The position numbers were made by a program, and so were the translations under genes. The notes under the pieces are model-generated. The model ran no database searches. It saw nothing but the letters and a program-made list of their open reading frames with translations, and was not told the origin of the DNA. This document shows positions 6,675-13,400 of a DNA stretch of 14,926 bases, piece after piece. How positions within the stretch are numbered: the first letter of the stretch is position 1; each line of letters starts with the position of its first letter. The DNA comes from Actinocrinis sp046724665 (GTDB taxonomy: Bacteria > Actinomycetota > Actinomycetes > Streptomycetales > Catenulisporaceae). Location: positions 1 through 14,926 of the forward strand of contig JBKOWZ010000242.1 of NCBI GenBank assembly GCA_046724665.1, in the 5' to 3' direction.

Positions 6675-7766
6675 GTGACCGACACCTCACGCCCCGGCCG
6701 CCCCGGCGGCGCGACCTACGCGGCGGCCGGAGTCGATATCGAGGCGGGGGACCGCGCGGTCGAGCTGATGAAGCAGTGGGTGGCCAAGGCCACCCGGCCC
6801 GAGGTCGTCGGCGGGCTCGGCGGCTTCGCCGGGCTCTTCGACGCCTCGAAGCTGACGGCCTACCGGCGGCCGCTGCTGGCCACGTCCACCGACGGCGTCG
6901 GCACCAAGGTGGCCGTCGCGCAGCGGATGGACGTGCACCACACCATCGGCTTCGACCTGGTCGGCATGGTCGTCGATGACCTGGTCGTCTGCGGGGCCGA
7001 GCCGCTGTTCATGACCGACTACATCGCCACCGGCAAGGTGGTCCCCGAGCGCGTCGCGGCGATCGTGCGCGGCATCGCCGAGGCCTGCGTACAGGCCGGC
7101 TGCGCGCTGGTCGGCGGCGAGACCGCCGAGCACCCCGGCCTGCTCGCGGCCGACGAGTACGACGTCGCGGGCGCGGCGACCGGGGTCGTCGAGGCCGAGG
7201 CGCTGCTCGGGCCAGAGCGGATCCGGGAGGGCAACGCGGTGGTCGCGCTGGCCTCGTCCGGCCTGCACTCGAACGGGTACTCGCTGGTCCGGCACGTGCT
7301 GCTGGACCGGGCCGGCTGGTCGCTCGACCGGCCGGTCGCCGAGTTCGGCCGCACCCTCGGCGAGGAGTTGCTCGAGCCGACCCGGATCTACTCCCGCAGC
7401 TGCCTGGAACTGGCCCGGCGGGTCGAGGTGCACGCCTACGCGCACATCACCGGCGGCGGGTTGGCGGCGAATCTGGCCCGGGTCGTCCCCGCGGGCCTGC
7501 ACGCCCGGCTCGACCGCTCGACCTGGCGGCCGGCCCCGGTGTTCGAGGTGGTCGGCGCGGTCGGTTCGATCGAGCGCGAAGAGCTGGAACGCACTCTCAA
7601 CATGGGCGTCGGCATGGTCGCGGTGATCCCGGCCGACCTCGCGGACGTGACGTTGGCCACGTTGCGCGAACTGGGACAGGGAGCCTGGCTGCTCGGTTCG
7701 ATCGAGCGCGCGGCCTCGGCAGACGCCCCGGGTACCGCACAGCTCACCGGCGACTACTCAAGTTGA
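6675..7766 (+). CDS. purM: Phosphoribosylformylglycinamidine cyclo-ligase (AIR synthetase)
   Basis: PurM closes the imidazole ring, converting FGAM and ATP to AIR, the step immediately after the PurSQL reaction. The protein is 363 residues, within the usual 340-360 range once a short N-terminal extension is allowed for. Motifs are intact: TYAAAGVDIEAGD at the start, STDGVGTK (71-78) of the ATP-binding region, GFDLVGMVVDDLVVCGAEPL (from residue 92), VGGETAEHPG, SSGLHSNGYSLVR and HITGGGLAANLARVVP. The GTG at 6675 is preceded by AAGGGA (6663-6668) at 6 nt spacing, a good ribosome binding site. It follows purF after 95 bp without an obvious terminator between them, so co-transcription with purF is likely. 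Assignment is very secure. Confidence 0.98.
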   Translation: MTDTSRPGRPGGATYAAAGVDIEAGDRAVELMKQWVAKATRPEVVGGLGGFAGLFDASKLTAYRRPLLATSTDGVGTKVAVAQRMDVHHTIGFDLVGMVVDDLVVCGAEPLFMTDYIATGKVVPERVAAIVRGIAEACVQAGCALVGGETAEHPGLLAADEYDVAGAATGVVEAEALLGPERIREGNAVVALASSGLHSNGYSLVRHVLLDRAGWSLDRPVAEFGRTLGEELLEPTRIYSRSCLELARRVEVHAYAHITGGGLAANLARVVPAGLHARLDRSTWRPAPVFEVVGAVGSIEREELERTLNMGVGMVAVIPADLADVTLATLRELGQGAWLLGSIERAASADAPGTAQLTGDYSS

Positions 7767-7808
7767 GTACCCGGGCCTGAACCGCGACCCCAGCCGGCCG
7801 ACCGGCTG
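7755..7808 (+). terminator. Inverted repeats at the 3' end of purM
   Basis: TACTCAA-G-TTGAGTA (7755-7769) is an odd palindrome lying across the purM stop codon. It is followed by CAGCCGG-CCGA-CCGGCTG (7791-7808), a perfect 7-bp stem with a 4-nt loop. There is no T-tract, which is common for actinobacterial terminators. It is a likely end point for purF-purM transcription. Confidence 0.5.
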
Positions 7809-7874
7809 AGACCGGATTCGTCAGCCATCCGCCGAGCCAGCCGCTGCCGCCGCACGTCATCCCGCCGACAGCAA

Positions 7875-7902
7875 AAGGCGCCCGACTCGCGTCGAGCGCC
7901 TT
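7875..7902 (-). terminator. Rho-independent-type terminator of the DUF3073 gene
   Basis: AAGGCGC (7875-7881) pairs perfectly with GCGCCTT (7896-7902). After one mismatch, CGAC (7883-7886) pairs with GTCG (7891-7894) around a TCGC tetraloop. On the minus strand the stem runs into TTTTGC, so it is oriented to end the DUF3073 transcript, whose stop codon is 8 bp away. It may also stop + strand read-through from purM. Confidence 0.75.
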
Positions 7903-7910
7903 AAGACCGG

Positions 7911-8186
7911 CTAGCTGGCTCGGTGACGGCTGTTGCCGTTGGTCCCGTTGCCCCCGTGAGGACGGTAAGGACCCTCGTCCTCCTCGTCCTCTTCTTCCTC
8001 CTCGTCGTCATCCTGATCCGCCCAGGCCGCGTAGCGCTCCTCGAGGTCGTGGTCCTCGGCGCCGTTGCTGCGCGAATCACTGACGCCCAGTTCAGACCGC
8101 AGACGATCGAGATCCGTCACGCCGCCGCTGTACTTCAGCTGGCGGGCGACCTTGGTCTGCTTGGCCTTGGCCCGGCCGCGCCCCAT
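7911..8186 (-). CDS. DUF3073 family protein
   Basis: This 91-residue protein of unknown function belongs to the actinobacterial DUF3073 family, recognised by its conserved start MGRGRAKAKQTKVARQLKY and the following LDRLRSELG segment. The N-terminal 20 residues are strongly basic. The rest is acidic, with a run of Asp/Glu at about residues 58-70 coded by GAN-type triplets, and a Gly/Asn/His-rich end. The charge split suggests a mostly disordered nucleic-acid- or ribosome-associated protein, but that is inference. The ATG at 8184-8186 is supported by GAGGGGG (8195-8201) 8 nt upstream. It is convergent with purM, with a terminator between them. The same gene lies between purM and vdh in streptomycetes, which supports the family call. 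Confidence 0.9.
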   Translation of the reverse strand: MGRGRAKAKQTKVARQLKYSGGVTDLDRLRSELGVSDSRSNGAEDHDLEERYAAWADQDDDEEEEEDEEDEGPYRPHGGNGTNGNSRHRAS

Positions 8187-8503
8187 TGGCTCGACCCCCT
8201 CAACGACGGGGCGCTCTCGGCCCCGGGTCTCGACACATGATCACTGACAACAGTCACTTACGCGACCGGTGCCTCGGTGGGGATCGCGGGACCGGTCACA
8301 AAGTCAAAGGTACCTGGTTCCCCGCCGGTTCGGTACGGCACATGGGCCGCGATTTGAATCAGCGACGAGGAGATACCTCGCACGAGGATACAGTGCGGCG
8401 GCGTATCAGGTCGATTTGGCACTCGGACGGGTGTAGCGCCGTTTCGGCGCCGGAACCGGGGATCGCCCGGGCCCGATCTGCCCGAATCCGCGCGGCACCA
8501 GGT
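8187..8503. other. Gene-free stretch upstream of DUF3073
   Basis: No credible gene is present; the ORFs crossing it look like GC-rich shadows. The DUF3073 promoter must lie here, but I cannot point to a confident -35/-10 pair. A TACCTT and a TTGACT occur close together on the minus strand around 8300-8315. Small hairpins lie at 8366-8380 (CGAGG, loop AGATA, CCTCG) and 8436-8450 (GCGCCG, loop TTT, CGGCGC). A related pair CGCGACCGGT and CGCGGGACCGGT occurs at roughly 8260-8297 and could be a direct-repeat operator. Confidence 0.4.
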
Positions 8504-8572
8504 GCGGTAGCGAGCGGCGGTGGGGCGGCGCACGATCGGTTCGTCCGCGCCACCGCCCGGCCCCGCTACCGC
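8504..8572 (-). terminator. Large multi-stem hairpin downstream of vdh
   Basis: Three nested perfect stems are present: GCGGTAGCG (8504-8512) with CGCTACCGC (8564-8572), 9 bp; GGCGGTGG (8516-8523) with CCACCGCC (8550-8557), 8 bp; and ACGA (8532-8535) with TCGT (8541-8544) around TCGGT. It begins 10 bp past the vdh stop codon. No T-tract follows on the minus strand, so it would act as a GC-rich terminator or as a 3'-end stabiliser. Confidence 0.65.
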
Positions 8573-8582
8573 CCTCCGCGGC

Positions 8583-9731
8583 TCAGCCCCGGCGTCCCTG
8601 CGCGGCGTCCGGGAGCAGAATTCCGCGCAACCGGGACACGTCGCGCATCCGGCTCTCGGCGAGCCGGTCGGCGGCCACCGCCGGCGGCACGCCTTCTTCG
8701 CCGGACGACCGGAGGATCGTCAGCATCGTGTCGAAGATCCCCTCGGCGCGCTTGCGTGCGCGCTCGAACGAGAACCCGCCGCGGTCCCGGTACGCCGCCT
8801 CATCGCCGACCTGGATCACGCCACCCGCGTTGACCACGTAGTCCGGCGCGTACAGGATGCCCCGGTCGGCCAGCGCCTTGTCGATGCCCGGGTGCGCGAG
8901 CTGGTTGTTCGCGCCGCCGCAGACGACGGACGCGGTCAGTGCGGCGACCGTCTCGTCGTCGAGCGCCCCGCCGAGCGCGCACGGGGCGTAGACATCCAGC
9001 CCGGATCGGATGAGTTCCTCGGTTGATTCCACTACGGTCAGCTCAGCATGATTCCGCCGAACCCAATCCAGCGCCGCCGCGTTCACATCGGTGACGGTGA
9101 TGCGCGCCCCGTCCTCGAGCAGGTGGGTGATCAGATGGCGGCCGACCTTGCCGACGCCCGCGATGCCGACCCGCCGGCCGGCCAGCGTCGGCTCGCCCCA
9201 GACGGCCTGGGCGCAGGCGCGCATGCCCTGGAACACGCCGAACGCGGTCAGGATCGACGAGTCGCCCGCGCCGCCGTACTGCGGGGAACGGCCGGTCACG
9301 TAGTCGCACTCGCGCGCGACCACGTCCATGTCCTGCACATAAGTGCCCACGTCGCAGGCGGTGTAGTAACGGCCGCCGAGAGACTGGACGAAGCGGCCGT
9401 AGGCGCGCAGCAGCGCCTCGCTCTTGTCGGCGGCCGGGTCGCCGATGATCACGGCCTTCCCGCCGCCGAGGTCCAGCCCGGCGAGGGCGTTCTTGTACGC
9501 CATGCCGCGGGCGAGGTTCAGGACGTCGGCGAGGGCGTCCGCCTCGGTCGCGTACGGGAAGAAGCGGGTCCCGCCGAGGGCCGGGCCCAGCGCGGTCGAG
9601 TGGATCGCGATGATGGCGCGCAGCCCGGTCGGCTCGTCGTGACAGTACACGACCTGCTCGGGGCCGCCGGCCTGGAACGGCGAGGTGGAAGGCGCGGATA
9701 CCGGGACGCTTGTGGCGACGGTGCTGGTCAC
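8583..9731 (-). CDS. vdh: Valine/leucine-type amino acid dehydrogenase (NAD-dependent)
   Basis: This enzyme of the Glu/Leu/Phe/Val dehydrogenase family oxidatively deaminates branched-chain amino acids to 2-keto acids with NAD+; in streptomycetes the product feeds acyl-CoA precursors of fatty acids and polyketides. I set the start at the GTG at 9731, giving 382 residues, because AAAAGGAG (9741-9748) lies 9 nt upstream; a GTG at 9773 would include this Shine-Dalgarno in the coding region. Seen in order: STALGPALGGTRF, the two active-site lysines Lys80 (MAYKN) and Lys92 (GLDLGGGKAV), TACDVGTY, the nucleotide-binding GIAGVGKVG (189-197), YAPCALGGAL, CGGANNQLA and APDYVVNAGGVIQV. Its place between DUF3073 and bldC is that of streptomycete vdh. 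Substrate preference among valine, leucine and isoleucine cannot be read from sequence. It diverges from bldC. Confidence 0.93.
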   Translation of the reverse strand: MTSTVATSVPVSAPSTSPFQAGGPEQVVYCHDEPTGLRAIIAIHSTALGPALGGTRFFPYATEADALADVLNLARGMAYKNALAGLDLGGGKAVIIGDPAADKSEALLRAYGRFVQSLGGRYYTACDVGTYVQDMDVVARECDYVTGRSPQYGGAGDSSILTAFGVFQGMRACAQAVWGEPTLAGRRVGIAGVGKVGRHLITHLLEDGARITVTDVNAAALDWVRRNHAELTVVESTEELIRSGLDVYAPCALGGALDDETVAALTASVVCGGANNQLAHPGIDKALADRGILYAPDYVVNAGGVIQVGDEAAYRDRGGFSFERARKRAEGIFDTMLTILRSSGEEGVPPAVAADRLAESRMRDVSRLRGILLPDAAQGRRG

Positions 9732-10096
9732 TGCTCGGGACTCCTTTTCGAGTGCGCAGTCAAGCCTGCGCACAGCCTAGAGCCGAGTCGGCCGCGCTGG
9801 GCACAGTCGGTGGCCCGGCGTGATCGGGTGTATCCATATCCTGTCGCGGTACAGCTGCGCGGCGATGCCTGACGAAGCGGGTGACGAGACGTCACGGTGT
9901 CGCTACTGTCCGCAAATGGCAGGCTCGGGTGTATCGGCGAAGTTGTGGTCCGTGTGTATCGATTTCATAGAGTTCGCCGCCAAACCGCTCCGGATGGTGT
10001 ACTTCTAGTTCTTGAACGACAAGACGTTCGTCCGATCACCGACACGCCCATTTGCGGACAGCGGGGGCATGACGGGCTATCGGGGAGGATCCAGCC
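9732..10096. promoter_or_regulatory. Divergent vdh/bldC control region
   Basis: No credible gene is present. A perfect 15-bp odd palindrome, GTGACG-AGA-CGTCAC, lies at 9881-9895 and is a good operator candidate. TCGGGTGTATC occurs twice exactly (9824-9834, 9925-9935), with a third variant GTGTGTATC at 9952-9960. GAACG-ACAAGA-CGTTC is an inverted repeat at about 10013-10028. A minus-strand TAGGCT (9774-9779) fits the -10 consensus for vdh but lacks a good -35. TAGAGT near 9968 is a possible but poorly supported -10 for bldC. The region around 9950-10020 is AT-richer than its surroundings, as expected for a promoter. Confidence 0.5.
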
Positions 10097-10135
10097 GAAC
10101 CGGACCGCGCGGAGCGGTCCGTTCAATGGAGGAGG
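10097..10135 (+). promoter_or_regulatory. bldC leader hairpin and strong Shine-Dalgarno
   Basis: GAAC (10097-10100), a bulged C, and GGACCGC (10102-10108) pair with GCGGTCC (10114-10120) and GTTC (10121-10124) around the loop GCGGA: 11 base pairs with one bulge. The stem ends 3 nt before GGAGGAGG (10128-10135), the Shine-Dalgarno, which is 6 nt from the bldC ATG. Its position suggests control of ribosome access or RNA stability, but no alternative pairing that hides the Shine-Dalgarno was found. Confidence 0.6.
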
Positions 10136-10141
10136 CCGTTC

Positions 10142-10348
10142 ATGACCGCGCGTACGCCCGAAGCGGAGCCGCTGCTGACCCCGGCAGAGGTCGCCACGAT
10201 GTTCCGGGTGGACCCGAAGACGGTGACCCGCTGGGCCAAGGCCGGCAAGCTCACCTCGATTCGCACTCTCGGCGGCCACCGCCGGTACCGCGAGGCTGAG
10301 GTGCGGGCGCTGTTGGCTGGCATCCCGGCGCAGCGCGCAGAGGGCTGA
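10142..10348 (+). CDS. bldC: Developmental transcription regulator BldC (MerR-like DNA-binding domain)
   Basis: BldC is a small DNA-binding protein that in streptomycetes holds back the onset of sporulation and controls development and antibiotic genes; it binds operators as head-to-tail oligomers on direct repeats. The product is 68 residues, the length I recall for streptomycete BldC, and almost identical to it: MTARTPEAEPLLTPAEVATM, then FRVDPKTVTRWAKAGKLTSI and RTLGGHRRYREAEVRALLAG. The helix-turn-helix covers about LTPAEVATMFRVDPKTVTRWA, with the winged part GKLTSIRTLGGHRRY after it. There is no effector or dimerisation domain. The ATG is fixed by GGAGGAGG at 6 nt. It diverges from vdh across 410 bp and converges on hrpA, with a strong terminator between them. 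Only the last few residues (PAQRAEG) differ noticeably from what I recall of the family. Confidence 0.98.
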   Translation: MTARTPEAEPLLTPAEVATMFRVDPKTVTRWAKAGKLTSIRTLGGHRRYREAEVRALLAGIPAQRAEG

Positions 10349-10351
10349 CCG

Positions 10352-10367
10352 GCGGGTTCATACCCGC
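10352..10367 (+). terminator. Short hairpin after bldC
   Basis: GCGGGT (10352-10357), loop TCAT, ACCCGC (10362-10367): a perfect 6-bp stem starting 3 bp after the bldC stop codon. No T-tract follows. It may act with the larger hairpin at 10392-10434. Confidence 0.45.
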
Positions 10368-10391
10368 GCCGGGGGGATCAGAACATACGAT

Positions 10392-10434
10392 CGGCTCAGC
10401 GGGACCACGGTGCACGCCGGGTCCTGCTGAGCCG
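10392..10434 (+). terminator. Strong 15-bp-stem hairpin between convergent bldC and hrpA
   Basis: The left arm 10392-10406 (CGGCTCAGCGGGACC) pairs with the right arm 10420-10434 (GGTCCTGCTGAGCCG) over 15 positions, with one G-U pair in the + strand RNA and one A-C mismatch in the minus strand RNA. The loop is 13 nt. TGTTT follows shortly after on the + strand. It fits best as the bldC terminator but probably works for hrpA too. Confidence 0.75.
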
Positions 10435-10446
10435 TGCCTGTTTCCG

Positions 10447-10464
10447 GCCAACGCCAACGCCAAC
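10447..10464. repeat. GCCAAC hexamer repeated three times
   Basis: GCCAAC is repeated exactly three times in tandem, 10 bp beyond the hrpA stop codon. It is a small microsatellite of the same 6-bp period seen inside hrpA. Confidence 0.8.
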
Positions 10465-10474
10465 ACCCGGCCCG

Positions 10475-13400
10475 CTACGCGCCGAGCACCTTGCGCACCC
10501 GCTTCTCCGACACCGGGTAGGCCGTGCCGAGCTGTTGGGCGAACAGGCTGACCCGCAGCTCTTCCAGCATCCAGCGCGCCCGCGTGAGCTCGTCACCCGG
10601 CCGCCGGCCACGCGGCACACGTGCCAACGCGGCCTCGTACTCGTCCTGCAACTGCTGCATCTTCGCCACGTTCGCCTGGTCGCGGTACGGATCGTCGGCC
10701 ATCTTCTCCAGCCGGTAGCTCAACGCGCGCAGGTAACGCGGCACGTGGGCGAGCTGCTCGTAGCCGGTTTCCGAGATGAACCCGGGCCGTACCAGCCCCG
10801 CAAGCTGAGCGCGCGCGTCGTTGAGCGACGGCAGCAGCGACAGGCTCGCCGCGCCGCGCAACCGCCGGTCGAGCTCGTGTGAGGCAGCCAGAATCGCGGC
10901 CGCCAGCTTCACGACGGTCTCCGCGGCTTCCGCCAGGTCCTCGCGGACCTTGTCGCGCAGCAGCGCGAAGCCCTCCGCGTCCCAGACCACGCCCCCGTGA
11001 CGATCGATCAGATAATCAGCCGCACACGCCACACAGTCCTCGAACAGCCTAGGGACCGGACCGTACGGATTCGTCCCCAGTGCCAGCTTCTCCCGGTTGT
11101 CCAGCGCGGCGAGCATCGACTTGTTCGGCGACGGGATGGTCAGCATCAGCAGCCGCCGCACCCCAAGCCGCATCGACTCGGCCTGCTCCTGCTCGGTGTC
11201 CAGCAGCTTGATGCCGACCGATCCGCCCTCGTCCACCAGCGCCGGGTAAGCCTTCATCGCCACGCCGCGCCGGTGCTGCTCGAAGGTGCGCGCGATCGTG
11301 CCGAACTCCCAGCTCTTGAGCCCGCTGCGTTCCAGGTCGTCGGCCGCCGCCGAGATCGACTCGCGCACCTTCGCCTTGAGCCGCAGCTTGAGCGCTTCCA
11401 GGTCCTTGTCCTCCGCGATCTTCTTTCCGCGCTCATCCACCACCCTGAACGTCATCTTCAAGTGCTCGGGCACGCGACCCAGATCCCAGTCCTCCCGCTC
11501 CAGCCCCGGCGCCCCCATCCGCCGCATCTCTCGCTCCAGGCCCTCCAGCAACACGCCCTCGCGCGCCGGCAGCCGTTCGAGCAGCGCTTTCGCGTAGTTC
11601 GGCGCGGGTACGAAGCTGCGCCGGATCGGCTTGGGCAGCGAGCGGATCAGCTCGGTGACCAGCTCTTCGCGCAACCCCGGGATCTGCCAGTCGAAGCCTG
11701 CCGGCTCGACCTGGTTGAGCACCGCCAGCGGGATGTGCACGGTCACGCCGTCCGCGTCCGTGCCGGGCTCGAACTGGTAGGTCAGCTTGAACCGCAGCCG
11801 CCCCTGCCGCCAGACGTCCGGGTAGTCCTCCTCAAGCACGGCGCCAGCACGCTCGTTGACCAGCATCGTCCGCTCGAAGTCCAGCAGCTCCGGCCGCTCC
11901 CGCCGAGCCTCCTTCCACCAGCGGTCGAAGTGCGCGGCCGAGACGACGTCCTTGCCGACCCGCTGGTCGTAGAACGCGAAGATGGCGTCGTCGTGCACGG
12001 CGATGTCGCGCCGTCGAGCCCGGTTCTCCAGCTCCTCGATCTCGCCCAACAGGGCCCGGTTACGCCGATAGAACTCGTGGTGTGTGCGCCATTCCCCCTG
12101 CACCAGCGCGTGCCGGATGAACAGCTCGCGGCTGAGCCCCGGGTCGATCTTTCCGTAGTTCACCCGGCGCTGGGCCACGATCGGCAGCCCGTACAGCGTC
12201 ACCTTCTCGTACGCCAGCACCGCGCCCTGCTCCGCGGACCAGTGCGGCTCGCTGTAGCCGCGCTTGACCAGGTGCTCGGCCAGGCTCTCCGCCCACTCCG
12301 GCTCGATCCGCGCGGCGATCCGCCCCCAGAGCCGTGAGGTCTCCACCAGCTCCGCCGCCATGACCCAGCGCGGCGACTTCTTGAACAGCGACGACCCCGG
12401 AAAGATCGCAAACCGGGCGTTGCGCGCCCCTAAGTACTCGCGCTTCTCCGGCTCGTACATCCCGATGTGGGACAACAGCCCGCTGAGCACCGCCTGGTGC
12501 ACCATCGCCGGATCGGCCGGCGCCGTGTTCGGCGTCACTCCGAGGTCCTTCGCCACCTGCCGCAGCTGCGAGTGCAGGTCCTGCCACTCGCGTACCCGCA
12601 GGTAGTGCAGGAACTCGTTCTTGCACAGCTTGCGGAACTGATTGGACGACAGCTCCCGCTGCTTCTCCCGCAGGTACTCCCATAGCCGTAGGTACGTCAG
12701 AAAATCAGACTGCTGCTCCTTGTCCACGAACCGCGCGTGCGACTGCGTGGCAGCCGCCTGCTTATCCGCAGGCCGTTCGCGCGGGTCCTGGATCGACAGC
12801 GCCGCCGCGATCACCAGCACCTCGTTGACGCAGCCGGTGCGTGCGGCCTCGACCACCATCCGGGCCAACCGGGGGTCCACCGGCAGCCGGGCCAGCTTCC
12901 GTCCGACCTCCGTCAGCTTAGGCTGCGCCGCCGCTCCCGTCCCCGCTCCCACCCCCGGCGCCTCAATCGCCCCCAACTCGTGCAGCAGATCCATCCCATC
13001 CCGCACGTTGCGTCGGTCCGGCGCCTCCACGAACGGGAATGCCGCGATGTCGCCGAGCCCGATCGCCGTCATTTGCAGGATCACGGAGGCCAGGTTCGTA
13101 CGCAGGATCTCCGGCTCCGTGAACCGTGCCCGCCTCTCGAAGTCCGCCTCCGAGTAAAGCCGGATACACACGCCGTCCGACGTACGTCCGCACCGCCCCG
13201 CCCGCTGATTCGCCGAGGCCTGCGAAATCGCCTCGATCGGCAGCCGCTGCACCTTGAGCCGGTGGCTGTACCGGGAGATCCGCGCCGTACCAGGGTCAAC
13301 CACGTACTTGATGCCCGGCACGGTCAGGGACGTCTCGGCCACGTTCGTCGCCAGCACGATCCGCCGACCCGTGTGCGGCTGGAACACGCGGTGCTGCTCA

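Noticed and set aside
8230..8360. Possible c-di-AMP (ydaO-type) riboswitch upstream of DUF3073 on the minus strand
   Set aside because: A GGGGAACCAGGTACC stretch looks similar to part of that class, but the other conserved blocks (GGGTGAAT-like and the closing CTCGTAGGC-like part) are missing.
8186..8833. + frame across the DUF3073-vdh gap
   Set aside because: Arg/Pro-rich translation that runs into antisense vdh and through the large hairpin; not a plausible protein.
9732..9773. Earlier GTG as the vdh start
   Set aside because: The AAAAGGAG ribosome binding site for the GTG at 9731 lies inside this segment, and the extra residues do not fit the family start.
9048..9872. + strand open frame opposite vdh
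   Set aside because: Antisense to a well-supported dehydrogenase, with no ribosome binding site or family signature.
9820..10008. 62-residue Cys-containing + frame in the vdh-bldC gap
   Set aside because: No good ribosome binding site, no family resemblance, and it covers the likely promoter and operator region. Short random frame.
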